Assembly (NCBI RefSeq): GCF_902702915.1
Contig: NZ_LR738849.1
Span: forward strand, 744,001 to 808,000
Source: Desulfovibrio sp. 86
GTDB taxonomy: Bacteria; Desulfobacterota; Desulfovibrionia; Desulfovibrionales; Desulfovibrionaceae
Direction: 5' to 3'
DNA length: 64,000 nt
Shown: in pieces, positions 47,054 to 55,547 of the stretch
How the letters are laid out: every line of letters begins with the position of its first letter
Position numbering within the stretch: the first letter of the stretch is position 1
The notes under the pieces: model-generated
Database searches by the model: none
What the model was told of the DNA's origin: nothing
Seen by the model: the letters and a program-made list of their open reading frames with translations, nothing else
Translations under genes and position numbers: made by a program

Positions 47054-47239
47054 TCACACCCTTAGCAGATCAATAAGCTGGCTGGCCTCGTTTGCTGTCA
47101 TCTCGCTATATTCCTTGCGAAAATTTATGGAACAAAGTGCTTCAGCGTCTAGGCCCTGCCGCTCCGCGAGGTCATAGGCATAGCAAAGTTGCTTGTCAGA
47201 AGCAGGCTGATTGGCACTGCGCGGGGTAAAACCGTACAT
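47054..47239 (-). CDS. Small protein of unknown function
   Basis: The 61-residue product (start MYGFTPRSANQPASDKQL, ATG after GAGGTGAT) contains SDKQLCYAYDLAERQGLD, a pattern seen in short phage and plasmid proteins of the DUF3072-like type. I cannot name it with confidence. It lies directly after the small DNA-binding-type gene and ends the leftward group. Confidence 0.55.
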   Translation of the reverse strand: MYGFTPRSANQPASDKQLCYAYDLAERQGLDAEALCSINFRKEYSEMTANEASQLIDLLRV

Positions 47240-47255
47240 AATCACCTCAAATTTT

Positions 47256-47537
47256 TCATAACAGTTTAAATTTTTTCCGAATGTACGCCATGGCTGAGGC
47301 GCGGGTGTAGCCAATTTTTGACCCTGCCCGTACACGCTCTGCGGGACCTTTGTGCAAAGCGTCTTCATTGGACAGCGTTTTTGGTGAGATCAGCCCGCCT
47401 GTGGCCTTCGCCAGCTCTGCTCTTGAGACAACAGGCGGTAATTCCTGTTCGATAGACCTAAAAAAGGCTTCTGTACCGAGGCCGTGGTTTATTAGGCTTT
47501 CATAACGCTCAAAATTGCGTTGCCAGTATTGTTGCAT
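47256..47537 (-). CDS. Small DNA-binding-type protein, paralog of the one at 52270-52497
   Basis: The 93-residue product (start MQQYWQRNFERYE, RBS AGGAG) shares a pattern with the second protein in the island: ELPPVVSRAELAKATGGLI, then a NxDxxxxGP segment and ...GYTR...YIRKKF. This looks like an excisionase- or AlpA-type helix-turn-helix, with R and Y residues conserved. Function as a directionality or replication regulator is inferred. Confidence 0.6.
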   Translation of the reverse strand: MQQYWQRNFERYESLINHGLGTEAFFRSIEQELPPVVSRAELAKATGGLISPKTLSNEDALHKGPAERVRAGSKIGYTRASAMAYIRKKFKLL

Positions 47538-47610
47538 GTGTTCTCCTGCCTGTTGGGCTGATAAGGGTTGGTGTGGGAATGCATATAATAAGCAGATAAT
47601 AAAATAAAAA

Positions 47611-47635
47611 GGGTGTTGCCAGTAAAGCAACACCC
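47611..47635 (-). terminator. Intrinsic terminator after parB
   Basis: A 9-bp stem GGGTGTTGC/GCAACACCC with a 7-nt loop is followed on the minus strand by TTTTTATTTTA. It sits just past the parB stop. Confidence 0.8.
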
Positions 47636-47657
47636 TCAAATATTTTGAGTGAAACAG

Positions 47658-48527
47658 TTAATTCTCTTCGGATTTGCCTTTCTGATAGGCAGAGACTTCA
47701 TCCAGTAGAGCTCGTATCTCCTTTTCAATGCCTTCTCTAAAACGAGCATCCGTAATTTTTTCTACATCTTTCTTGATTCTATCGCGCAACTTTTGGATGT
47801 GACCTTTGAATACGTTCAATCTACGGTCCATTTGGGACATATTTGGCGGTTGGGCAGTAGGTTTCTGCCCTGCTTCACCAGAACTAGAATCTCGCGAATT
47901 TTTGGCTGCTTCCTTCTTTTCGATGGCCTCTAGCATCTTTTTGAATTCAGCTTGCTGCTTATCATCTTTCAATTTTGAAAGTTTAAGCAGTTTATTGCGC
48001 GACCAAAGGGGACTCGTAATAGCCGCTTCTTGTATGCCAGATGGGAGACTATTGAGCTTGAGTATCTCAGAGATGGTACTTTCTGCCTTGCCCAATTGAA
48101 CTGCAACGTCTTGTTGAGCTAAACCAGATGCATTGATGATGTCTTGAATAGCTCGAGCTTCTTCCATGGGCAGGAGAGAGTTGCGCTGTAAATTTTCAGT
48201 TAATGCAATGACCCTGTAATTTCCAGATACAAACTGAGCTGGTAATTCTTCAAGACCAAGTTCTGATGCCGCCTTATATCTACGCTCACCTGAGACTATT
48301 ACTTTTTTATCGCCATCAACCCGGTATAGAATCGGAGTAATAATTCCATTAGCACTAATAGAGCCTTTCAACTCTTCAAGTTGCTGTTTATCAAAATAGC
48401 GCCGGGGCTGATTACTATCAGGCAATATCTCTGATATCTTGAGCATCTCGATCTTTGAGCTAACACCCACAGGGTTCTGTGGGACAGATTGAGCACTTGT
48501 CGACACCTTGGGCGGATCAATAGACAC
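47658..48527 (-). CDS. parB: ParB/Spo0J-type partition protein (orphan)
   Basis: The 289-residue product has the ParB N-terminal ATPase/CTPase-type fold with ISEILPDSNQPRR, the GERRYKAASELGL motif and ENLQRNSLLPMEEARAI, then an HTH (LAQQDVAVQLGKAESTISEIL). A basic, coiled C-terminus follows. The GTG start follows GAGG at 7 nt. No ParA is seen in the window. Upstream lie a promoter and an 18-bp dyad that may be its operator or parS-like site. Confidence 0.88.
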   Translation of the reverse strand: MSIDPPKVSTSAQSVPQNPVGVSSKIEMLKISEILPDSNQPRRYFDKQQLEELKGSISANGIITPILYRVDGDKKVIVSGERRYKAASELGLEELPAQFVSGNYRVIALTENLQRNSLLPMEEARAIQDIINASGLAQQDVAVQLGKAESTISEILKLNSLPSGIQEAAITSPLWSRNKLLKLSKLKDDKQQAEFKKMLEAIEKKEAAKNSRDSSSGEAGQKPTAQPPNMSQMDRRLNVFKGHIQKLRDRIKKDVEKITDARFREGIEKEIRALLDEVSAYQKGKSEEN

Positions 48528-48558
48528 AGCAACACCTCGTATTTTTTGACTATTTCAC

Positions 48559-48576
48559 ACTTCGGAACTCCGAAGT
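48559..48576. promoter_or_regulatory. 18-bp dyad upstream of parB
   Basis: ACTTCGGA-AC-TCCGAAGT is a perfect 8-bp dyad with a 2-bp centre, between the parB promoter and its start codon. It is a good candidate for ParB autorepression or a partition site; other roles are open. Confidence 0.55.
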
Positions 48577-48618
48577 CACCAAAACAACCAATAAAGTCTG
48601 CGAGCAGGCCTTTTAATT

Positions 48619-48648
48619 AGTGTAGGGATGATTGACAAAAAAAGTCAA
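48619..48648 (-). promoter_or_regulatory. parB promoter
   Basis: On the minus strand TTGACT and TACACT are separated by 18 nt. The transcript would start near 48612 and run into the dyad and parB. The -35 lies within a TTGAC/GTCAA inverted pair. Confidence 0.5.
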
Positions 48649-48733
48649 CACAAACCAGGACCCCGATGTCCTGCGAACATAAAGGCTTATTCGAGAGGTC
48701 TGGAGGATACCACTACCTCCGCAACTCGCATCA

Positions 48734-49402
48734 TCATTTTCGAGGAATCCTTGTGCATGAGGATACCCTTGATCCCTTGGGATTGAATTCCTTGGTGCGG
48801 ACTTTAGCCAAATAGCTACCAGCAAAGATTACGTCATTGATCTGATCTTCGGCCTCAGGTGAATTGCGCTCTATGAGCTTCCCCTTGGCTCCATTGCTAC
48901 CAGAAAAGTTAACAAGCCCATCATAGCTTTCATTTGACGTGTGATTTGCGCTTTGCAGTTTGTTTTTGACTGCTCTACTCACTGCTTCTTTGACGGAGTA
49001 GCCATTTTTAATGGCATTGCCGTTGACAAACGCATTTACATGAAAGTGTGGTTTGTCATTTGGTGAGGTCCTTTCCGTTGTCCAGACCCAATGCACATCA
49101 GGATCATTTTTTCCTTCTTTTAATTTTGAGTTTAGAGTACGTGTTGCACTTTCAATAATCCTGGTCATGTCCTTGCTGTCGAGTGCATAGTCAATCTCTT
49201 GTCCATTGTTCCCGATACGGCCAGTTGCTGTGTTCTGAATGTCAAGGCGTACTGAAAACACCTTTGAGTGTTTGGCTGCCATGAGTTCAACAGTGTCTAT
49301 GATCTGGTCTAGTGTTTTCGTATGGCAATGAAGGTTGCCATCTTGACCATTGTTGATTGTGTAGCCCCTGTATTTTCTCCCAGTCGTGGTGTCTTTTGCC
49401 AT
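48734..49402 (-). CDS. YagK/YfjJ-type (inovirus Gp2-like) protein with HUH-like motif
   Basis: The 222-residue product resembles the YagK/YfjJ C-terminal domain family of phage and island replication proteins. It has a His-x-His motif (PHFHVNAFVNG) and a flanking VHWVWTTERTSP, as in HUH-type nickases. A Tyr for nicking is not certain. The start was moved to the second ATG because AAAGGAG fits it. Together with the DUF3987 gene it suggests a replication region. Confidence 0.65.
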   Translation of the reverse strand: MAKDTTTGRKYRGYTINNGQDGNLHCHTKTLDQIIDTVELMAAKHSKVFSVRLDIQNTATGRIGNNGQEIDYALDSKDMTRIIESATRTLNSKLKEGKNDPDVHWVWTTERTSPNDKPHFHVNAFVNGNAIKNGYSVKEAVSRAVKNKLQSANHTSNESYDGLVNFSGSNGAKGKLIERNSPEAEDQINDVIFAGSYLAKVRTKEFNPKGSRVSSCTRIPRK

Positions 49403-49908
49403 GACCATCTCCTTTAGTTTGCTTTAACTCTGTCGTAGTTATTACTTCTATGGCTAATGAACATACAAATGGCATTAATGTTGTGCTTATAATTTATTCT
49501 GCATGTTGCATTTATTATTCGCAGCAAATAGCTCTTTTATGATTATTATTAAGACACTACTAAAACCGGGATAGCCAAGTACGAACTACACGGAGTATAA
49601 ATAATCTTACTTCTAAAAGTTGCTGACCATTTACACATAGTATATTTGCGATAAAGTTCTACTTCAAATAAAATACAAAAGATAAAGAAATAAACAGAGT
49701 CTCTCAAAAACATTTCAAATCATTTGCCACGGATTCATAGATACATGACTCTAACTATACGTTACCCATTGCCATTAAACATAATGACAGAGTTTATGGT
49801 AAATTTGAGTAACTAAGTACATGAAATGGCGCCAGGAAGCACTCCCTGACGCCTGTATGAGCCATAAAAACATGTACTTAGAGCCATTTTTTTCCATAAA
49901 CTCTTTCA
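49403..49908. other. AT-rich 500-bp gap, possible origin region
   Basis: No gene is supported. The stretch is strongly AT-rich. A GGCGCCAGG.../...CCTGACGCC stem near 49827-49855 lies at the right. Location between replication-type genes makes an origin plausible, but no iterons or DnaA boxes were recognised. Confidence 0.4.
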
Positions 49909-51537
49909 TTATCGCTCTTGGCTATATCTTTCAAATGAATCAAGATGAAGAACAAATTTTGGATTTTTTGAACCATCATCATGAAAGAGTATCCAATTAC
50001 ACGCCTCCAGAAGTTTTAAAGCATTAGTAGCAGCTACAGCGCTCAGCCCTAGGCGGCTTCTTATGTTTTCGACATCCCAGACTTGTCCGATCTTGTGCCT
50101 TTTGTCTTCCCGTCGTGATAAGATGTTATCTAAAATTTGCTTAGCAATAGGATAGGCGGGCAATCCCCTTGGGTCATGTGCAAATTGAAAATGATTTATA
50201 AGATTTCTGGCAACACTAATCCCTATGCTCATTTCGTAAGCATTAATGCTTGCTTCGTGTGGAATGTCGTGGAGTAAGGCATGGAAGGCACATGCGAATC
50301 TCACAGCTAAGCCATGCATCTTTTTTAAGCTCGCAGTAACCGAACCGTGCATGTCTGGTATAATATCAAATTTAATCTCCTCTTCAAAATCTTGGATTAA
50401 CTTTGACGCATCAGCTTCGACATTTATTACATACCGTTGCGGTGACGAATTTTGCGTGTAGTACATACTAAGCAATCGTATCATAACAGCATCATAAAGC
50501 TTAATTGATTTGAACATAGATGGAACACGCTCGTGATGCTCATGAAGAAAGAAAGGGCTGATCCGTGGGGTCAAACCGATGTCATTAAGATGTTTATTGC
50601 CATAAACCTCTGCTGCAACGCTATACTGCGACGCCAGCAGCATAGGAAGTGCGGGTTGCTTCAGGTGTATTTGATCCCTGCCCAAGCGAGTATAAGGTTC
50701 TTGGGTATAACCACGCAAAATAATATCTAAATTTGCGTTTGGACTGAGCACGAGATCCCGAAAGACACTAGGTTCAGGACTAACTACCCCAATACACCCC
50801 CCATTATCCCTTACACACTCTAGCAAAGCTACCGGTGTGCCAGAATCTATTACAACTTTCGGGGCTGGCCTGCACATTTCCGCCGTTTTTTCTCTGAGCT
50901 CAGCGCTTTGAAGAGCTAATTCTTTGGAAGATTCCAGCATCTTGTCGACAATATACATTGGATTTTCTCCGACAAGCTCCTTAACAGTATTTCGAGTGAT
51001 TTTCCCCTCGAAACAACTTAGATGTTTATTGCTGATACGGCGGATTTCATTGGCCATCATCAATTCTCTTTCCGATGGAGCTTTACTTTTTTCAAAACAT
51101 TCAAATGGTTTATATAGTATACTAAAGAAACCGCTCTTACGAACACCTGAGTCACCAATCATCACGGACATAATGGGTGAAGGTTCAACCCAGCCTTCTC
51201 TTACAAAAACTGACACCGCTCCCCTTAATGCAATGCTTGCGCATGTAAGCAATGCAGTTACAGCTGCATCTGGCGGCACATGTAGATCAGAGTGGCTAAT
51301 GTATGTCACACAAGAATAAATTTCGTTTGGAATTGATAAATTATGAGAGAGACGCCCAGGCAAGCTTGATAAAGAGAATGGGTGACACTTAGCACTAAAT
51401 TCATATTGGCAATCCTTGAGATAATTTTGAAGTTCAAAATTGTCCTTATTGCTCTGAAATCGCTCAAGCTCCTCATACGCATGATTTGCCATGGTTATCT
51501 CCTGCAGCCACGGCAATGCCTTTCTTCCTGTGGACAT
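49909..51537 (-). CDS. DUF3987-family protein
   Basis: The 542-residue product has the DUF3987 arrangement, in which a P-loop-like segment (MIGDSGVRKSGFFS) follows an N-terminal helical part, and later LPMLLASQYSV and SPFFLHEHHERVP. Such proteins occur in phages and islands with primase or replication genes. The start MSTGRKALPW follows AAGGAG; a later MANHAYEELE also has a good site (CAGGAG), so either is possible. The gene lies 500 bp from the HUH-like gene. Confidence 0.75.
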   Translation of the reverse strand: MSTGRKALPWLQEITMANHAYEELERFQSNKDNFELQNYLKDCQYEFSAKCHPFSLSSLPGRLSHNLSIPNEIYSCVTYISHSDLHVPPDAAVTALLTCASIALRGAVSVFVREGWVEPSPIMSVMIGDSGVRKSGFFSILYKPFECFEKSKAPSERELMMANEIRRISNKHLSCFEGKITRNTVKELVGENPMYIVDKMLESSKELALQSAELREKTAEMCRPAPKVVIDSGTPVALLECVRDNGGCIGVVSPEPSVFRDLVLSPNANLDIILRGYTQEPYTRLGRDQIHLKQPALPMLLASQYSVAAEVYGNKHLNDIGLTPRISPFFLHEHHERVPSMFKSIKLYDAVMIRLLSMYYTQNSSPQRYVINVEADASKLIQDFEEEIKFDIIPDMHGSVTASLKKMHGLAVRFACAFHALLHDIPHEASINAYEMSIGISVARNLINHFQFAHDPRGLPAYPIAKQILDNILSRREDKRHKIGQVWDVENIRSRLGLSAVAATNALKLLEACNWILFHDDGSKNPKFVLHLDSFERYSQER

Positions 51538-51599
51538 ATATTTCTCCTTATATATTCGAGCCCGAGTGGCAATTTCTTGCCACTCGCTGCTCAAATAAA

Positions 51600-52061
51600 T
51601 TATTTGTATTCCATAACGATGATCTTTCCATTCTGAACATCCGGCTCAACACGAAGATACTCAGAATTGGCTATGCCAAACTTGTTCATGACTTTTTTTA
51701 GTTCCTGAGGTGTATTTATAACTTCGTATTTTTGTGACACCTCGCACAGTTGCCCTTCCATTTGTAGAGAAAAATAGATTTTTATTAGAAAATCCTTGCG
51801 AAGGTTATATTTATGCATTACTGCGGCGAATGGCACACCAGCATTATGGTCCTCTGCTATTTTTGTTTTTAACTCTTCCATTTGTTGAGCGGTACGCCGA
51901 CTTCGCTTAACTCCCACGCAATTATTGCCGGTTTTTTCGCATGCACGGGTGACCTGTGCATTGCTACTAATCTCATTGAAATCGCTTACCCCTATATCGT
52001 TGGGAGATGACATTACATCCGGAGAAGAGCTTCCATTTACGAGACTGCAGATATCAAGCAT
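51600..52061 (-). CDS. Possible HTH regulator
   Basis: The 153-residue product has a charged middle with a segment like a helix-turn-helix (MEELKTKIAEDHNAGVPFAAVMHKYNL), followed by an alpha/beta end. The ATG at MLDICSL was chosen because GGTG precedes it at 6 nt; the GTG 9 nt upstream has none. It precedes the DUF3987 gene on the same strand with a 62-nt gap. Role unknown. Confidence 0.5.
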   Translation of the reverse strand: MLDICSLVNGSSSPDVMSSPNDIGVSDFNEISSNAQVTRACEKTGNNCVGVKRSRRTAQQMEELKTKIAEDHNAGVPFAAVMHKYNLRKDFLIKIYFSLQMEGQLCEVSQKYEVINTPQELKKVMNKFGIANSEYLRVEPDVQNGKIIVMEYK

Positions 52062-52269
52062 AATAGTCACCTTTTTTTAGATATTGACTGATACTACTGA
52101 TAAACAGTGCATATTCAGCCCATCAATATTTTAAATTAATCAATAATTCCTACGAAAACTAACTAGCATTAGTTCATTTTACTAACATTTCACCCTCATT
52201 TACTTCAAAGTTTGATCCCATACCCCAAATAGACAATCGCACTCCTGCGGCCCTCTCTTAGGAGCAAAA

Positions 52270-52497
52270 TTAACGCACACGACTGCGAAGCCAAGCTATG
52301 AATGCGGTTCTTTCGTAGCCAGCATATTTGCCAATCCTAATTTTTCCACTTGGCCCTTGCCCCTTTGAATCCAAATTGGCCAACCCGCCAGGCGTAATCA
52401 ACGTCCCGCAATATTTGGGCACGTCACGGCGCGCAAAGATCGGTGGAAGCGCGCCCTCAAGTTCCTTCCAAAAATTTTCTACTGCTTTTTCTCCCAT
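52270..52497 (-). CDS. Small DNA-binding-type protein, paralog of the one at 47256-47537
   Basis: The 75-residue product starts MGEKAVENFWKEL after GAGGAGG. It shares LPP-x-x-x-R, a Gly-Leu-Ile/Thr turn, an Asn-Leu-Asp segment with KGQGP and a C-terminal GYER-TAFIAWL with the other protein. It is a likely excisionase or regulatory HTH protein, next to the integrase on the same strand. Confidence 0.6.
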   Translation of the reverse strand: MGEKAVENFWKELEGALPPIFARRDVPKYCGTLITPGGLANLDSKGQGPSGKIRIGKYAGYERTAFIAWLRSRVR

Positions 52498-52761
52498 CGA
52501 AATTACCTCCTCATAATCGCCCAATACGATCAAAATTTATGATGCAGAGCGCTACTTGCTCTTGCGGCTAACATATAGCCTGTAAAAAATTTGTCTACAA
52601 CTTAATGATATTATTGATTAATCTTAAAAAAATACTATTCAAAATTCAAAAATTCAGAAAGCTAACAGGCTACAATTATTCAATTTTTAAAATGACTATT
52701 CTTAATTTTTTCTTAAACTTTTTTTGTATTTTTTGCGGCGAGTGTGTGTTCAGGGGCGAGC

Positions 52762-52794
52762 AAAAAAAAAGCCGTCGGCATCCGACGGCTTTTT
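52762..52794. terminator. Bidirectional terminator after the integrase
   Basis: An 8-bp stem GCCGTCGG/CCGACGGC with a 3-nt loop has A9 on the left and T5 on the right. It serves the leftward integrase transcript and also reads as a terminator from the left. Confidence 0.9.
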
Positions 52795-52815
52795 GGCAAC
52801 TTTTTTGAAAAGGGG

Positions 52816-54054
52816 TCATTCTGATTGAGGTAACACGCCTTCTAAGCTTAATGCTGCTCTTTGAAGCGTATCAGGAGCAAGATGACTATACCTCTCGGTC
52901 ATTTCCAACGTGCTATGTCCCATTAGCTTAGCAACGGTATAAAGAGGCGTACCCTTTTGCACCAACCATGAAGCAAACGTATGGCGAAGGCTGTGAAAGA
53001 CTACTCTCTGGCGGGAGTCAGAAATTTCAATAGGAACTTGTGTTCCATCGGCTAGAGGTCGTAATTCTCCTGAGTTGTTGAGGCCTAAGTCTCGTACTGT
53101 ACGTTCAAACGTATCTGAGACCCATTTACGCACAAGACCATCCTTACCAGGAAAGACATACTGTAGTTTTCTTTCTGATTCAGGAAGTCTACCTATCAGC
53201 ATTCTGCGCACTTCTTCGCCCATAAATGCGTGACGATTTTTATTATTTTTTGTGTCTCTTATATAAATGGTGCCGTTAATAAAATCGATATCAGACCACG
53301 TAAGAGCATGCACTTCCCCAGCACGTAGACCGCAAAAAAGAGAAAGCAGCGCCATATCGTGCATATCAAGAGAACGACCACGCAGTGCGCTCAGCAATGC
53401 ACATGCCTCATCAGGCGTAAGGAAACGCATTCGTCGATTGTCTTTCTTGGGAAGCTTTACCCGTTTCGTTGGAGAATTCCCAGAAACGAGACCTCGAGAT
53501 GCGGCATGATTCCAGACCTGTGAAATGATTCCAAGGATTTTGGCCATAGTGGCTGGGCTTTTACCTTGTTCTGTGGCCTTCAATATGACATCTTCCACCA
53601 TGTTAGTCGTGATTTTCTGTAAAGAAATCGATCCGATAATGGGGAAAATCCACTTACCAGCCATACTTTTTTCAAAGGCAATGGTTCTGGGATGTTTTCC
53701 AACGCACGAAGGCAAGTAATCGGAATCCCAAAATTCAGCTAGCGTGATATGGGTGCGGTGAGCAGCCTGTGCTTCAAGTTCTTCGGCTTGGCGGGCTTCG
53801 TTTTCCATCTGTCGCATGTCAGCCAAGGACTGTGGTCGCTTACCAGTTTTGATATTGTTTTTGATGATGGCGAGTAGCCCCGCCGCAGTGGCTGCGGATA
53901 CTTTTTCAGAGGCCCAACCAACCCCTTCTTCCTTATCTTTGCCATTAAGTTTGTAGCGGATAAAAAAATAACGATCCGGTTTGATTCCATTTTTACGAGT
54001 TTTACTGTCTCTATACCTAACCCCAGGATGATTACTCTTAGTGGCCTCAGCCAT
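52816..54054 (-). CDS. int: Tyrosine recombinase integrase
   Basis: The 412-residue product has an N-terminal arm-binding-type and SAM-like core-binding region, then the catalytic domain with the family residues: Arg in GLRAGEVHALTW, HxxR in HSLRHTF, the GHST box, and Tyr in ERYSHL. It reads leftward with its start near attR. Upstream lies the tandem TAGCCCCGC repeat. The tRNA-Thr 3' end match at attL supports this integrase as the one that mobilised the element. Confidence 0.95.
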   Translation of the reverse strand: MAEATKSNHPGVRYRDSKTRKNGIKPDRYFFIRYKLNGKDKEEGVGWASEKVSAATAAGLLAIIKNNIKTGKRPQSLADMRQMENEARQAEELEAQAAHRTHITLAEFWDSDYLPSCVGKHPRTIAFEKSMAGKWIFPIIGSISLQKITTNMVEDVILKATEQGKSPATMAKILGIISQVWNHAASRGLVSGNSPTKRVKLPKKDNRRMRFLTPDEACALLSALRGRSLDMHDMALLSLFCGLRAGEVHALTWSDIDFINGTIYIRDTKNNKNRHAFMGEEVRRMLIGRLPESERKLQYVFPGKDGLVRKWVSDTFERTVRDLGLNNSGELRPLADGTQVPIEISDSRQRVVFHSLRHTFASWLVQKGTPLYTVAKLMGHSTLEMTERYSHLAPDTLQRAALSLEGVLPQSE

Positions 54055-54080
54055 ATTTAAGATCCTACCTGTCTAAATTT

Positions 54081-54103
54081 TAGCCCCGCTATAGCCCCGC
54101 TTT
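54081..54103 (+). repeat. Right arm-type repeat, tandem TAGCCCCGC
   Basis: The 11-bp-spaced TAGCCCCGC pair and following TTT match the copy beside attL, in the same orientation. It lies 26 nt before the integrase start, so it may also control int. Confidence 0.65.
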
Positions 54104-54151
54104 CTTATTTCAAATGTCATGCGGAGTGGTGATGAGTGATGAAAAATTTAC

Positions 54152-54178
54152 TAGCAAGACACTTGTTATAGCAAGACA
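54152..54178. repeat. Direct repeat TAGCAAGACA near attR
   Basis: TAGCAAGACA occurs at 54152-54161 and 54169-54178, a 17-bp period. It lies between the arm repeat and attR. It may be a second integrase or excisionase site; no copy was found near attL. Confidence 0.4.
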
Positions 54179-54238
54179 TTATTGTTAAATTTATGATGAA
54201 CGATTACACATCATGAAGTATCTCAAAGTTATAATTTT

Positions 54239-54287
54239 ATCCTTGGTAAGGATGAGGTCAGCAGTTCAATCCTGCTCAAGGGCTCCA
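54239..54287 (+). other. attR: repeat of the tRNA-Thr 3' end
   Basis: This 49-bp copy is identical to bases 18259-18307, from the anticodon stem through the CCA. Sequence upstream of it does not resemble tRNA, so no second tRNA is made. It marks the right end of the island. Confidence 0.93.
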
Positions 54288-54295
54288 CGAAAGTT

Positions 54296-54330
54296 ACGGG
54301 TCACTGCCTCGGCAGTGACCCGTTTTCTTT
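54296..54330 (+). terminator. Former tRNA-Thr terminator, now beyond attR
   Basis: ACGGGTCACTGCC pairs with GGCAGTGACCCGT, followed by TTTTCTTTT. It sits right after attR, where the tRNA terminator would be in an empty site, so it was probably displaced from the tRNA by the integration. Confidence 0.8.
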
Positions 54331-54502
54331 TGTGCACATGAATCCTCATGCATTCCCGGCATAGGGCTGGCGCTCCCCGCCCATGTGGCAGTGAAGGCAA
54401 CCTGCACACGGTTCGTGCCCAAAGCACGCGAGAAAAGCGCGTCAGCCCGCATTTTCACAAAACGCCCGTTCCCCCTGCGACCACCTCCAGCCAACGCCCG
54501 CA

Positions 54503-55417
54503 CTACGCGCCGGTCATGCTTTGCAGCCAGTTCACAAAACCGACAATGCGCGGGCGGTGCACATCTTCACGGCGCAAGGCCAAATGATAGCTTTGCGTGG
54601 ACAGCAGTTCCTCCCCGAACGGGGCCACCAGCCTTCCCGCCGCCAGTGCCGCGCTGACAAGCTGCTTTCGCCCAAGGGCGACGCCCAGGCCGTTTTCCGC
54701 AGCCATGGCCGCCAGTTCCGACCTGTCAAAGCTGTAGCCGCTCTGAACGTTCAACCCCGTAACACCGCACTTCTCGGCCCAGCGCTGCCACTCGTCATAA
54801 TACTGGCTGTTGGGCCAGGGCGTGTTGTCGTGCAGCAGCAGGCATTCCTTGAGGCCGTCCTTGCCTTTTTCGGGCAACTGCATGGCCCTGGCATATTCCG
54901 GCGAGCACACAGGCAGCACAAATTCCTGCATCAGGGGAATGACATGCAGACGCGAATCAGGCACGTCGCCATAAAAAATGGCGATATCCACCGAATCCGT
55001 TTCAAAATCCACCAGATCATTGCGGCAGCGTAAATGCACTTCCACACCAGGGTGCTGCGCCCTGAAGCCGGAGAGCCTCGGTACAAGCCATGTTCCTGCC
55101 AGAGACGGAGGACAGTGCACCATAAGCGTGCCCGTCAGGCCCAGATGGCGTATCCGGCGTATTTCATTCTCAAGATCCCACACAGGTCTTTGCAAAATAT
55201 CATACAGGCGCTCGCCCTCGCCCGTCAGCGTGAGCCTGCGCGGGAAGCGGTGGAAGAGCGGAAAGCCAAGCGCTTCTTCAAGCTGGCGGATGCGGTGGCT
55301 CACAGCGCCCTGGGTGACGCACAGATCCGCTGCAGCCCTGGTGAAACTCAGATGTCGCGCCGCCGACAGAAAAAAGGGCACGGCTGGCATGACGTCCAGC
55401 AGTACGGACATGTCCAT
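54503..55417 (-). CDS. LysR-family regulator, DsdC-like
   Basis: The 304-residue product has a winged HTH (HLSFTRAAADLCVTQGAVSHRIRQLE) and a co-inducer binding domain. It diverges from dsdA with 130 nt between them, so it is a likely D-serine-responsive activator, as DsdC is in E. coli. Sequence alone cannot show the ligand. The ATG at MDMSVLLDV was kept. Confidence 0.85.
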   Translation of the reverse strand: MDMSVLLDVMPAVPFFLSAARHLSFTRAAADLCVTQGAVSHRIRQLEEALGFPLFHRFPRRLTLTGEGERLYDILQRPVWDLENEIRRIRHLGLTGTLMVHCPPSLAGTWLVPRLSGFRAQHPGVEVHLRCRNDLVDFETDSVDIAIFYGDVPDSRLHVIPLMQEFVLPVCSPEYARAMQLPEKGKDGLKECLLLHDNTPWPNSQYYDEWQRWAEKCGVTGLNVQSGYSFDRSELAAMAAENGLGVALGRKQLVSAALAAGRLVAPFGEELLSTQSYHLALRREDVHRPRIVGFVNWLQSMTGA

Positions 55418-55547
55418 GGATTAGTTTTCCTAATGCATACGTGAAAGATTTTCGTTTGTCGTCATCACAGAAATACACCAAGGTGCATAAACAGGTAGAA
55501 TTATACCCGCGTGTGTCACATGCAAAACCTTTTTGGAGCATCCCCCC

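Noticed and set aside
18259..54287. Integrative conjugative element reading of the island
   Set aside because: No relaxase of the conjugative type, coupling protein or type IV secretion gene was seen. The HUH-like gene may be replicative.
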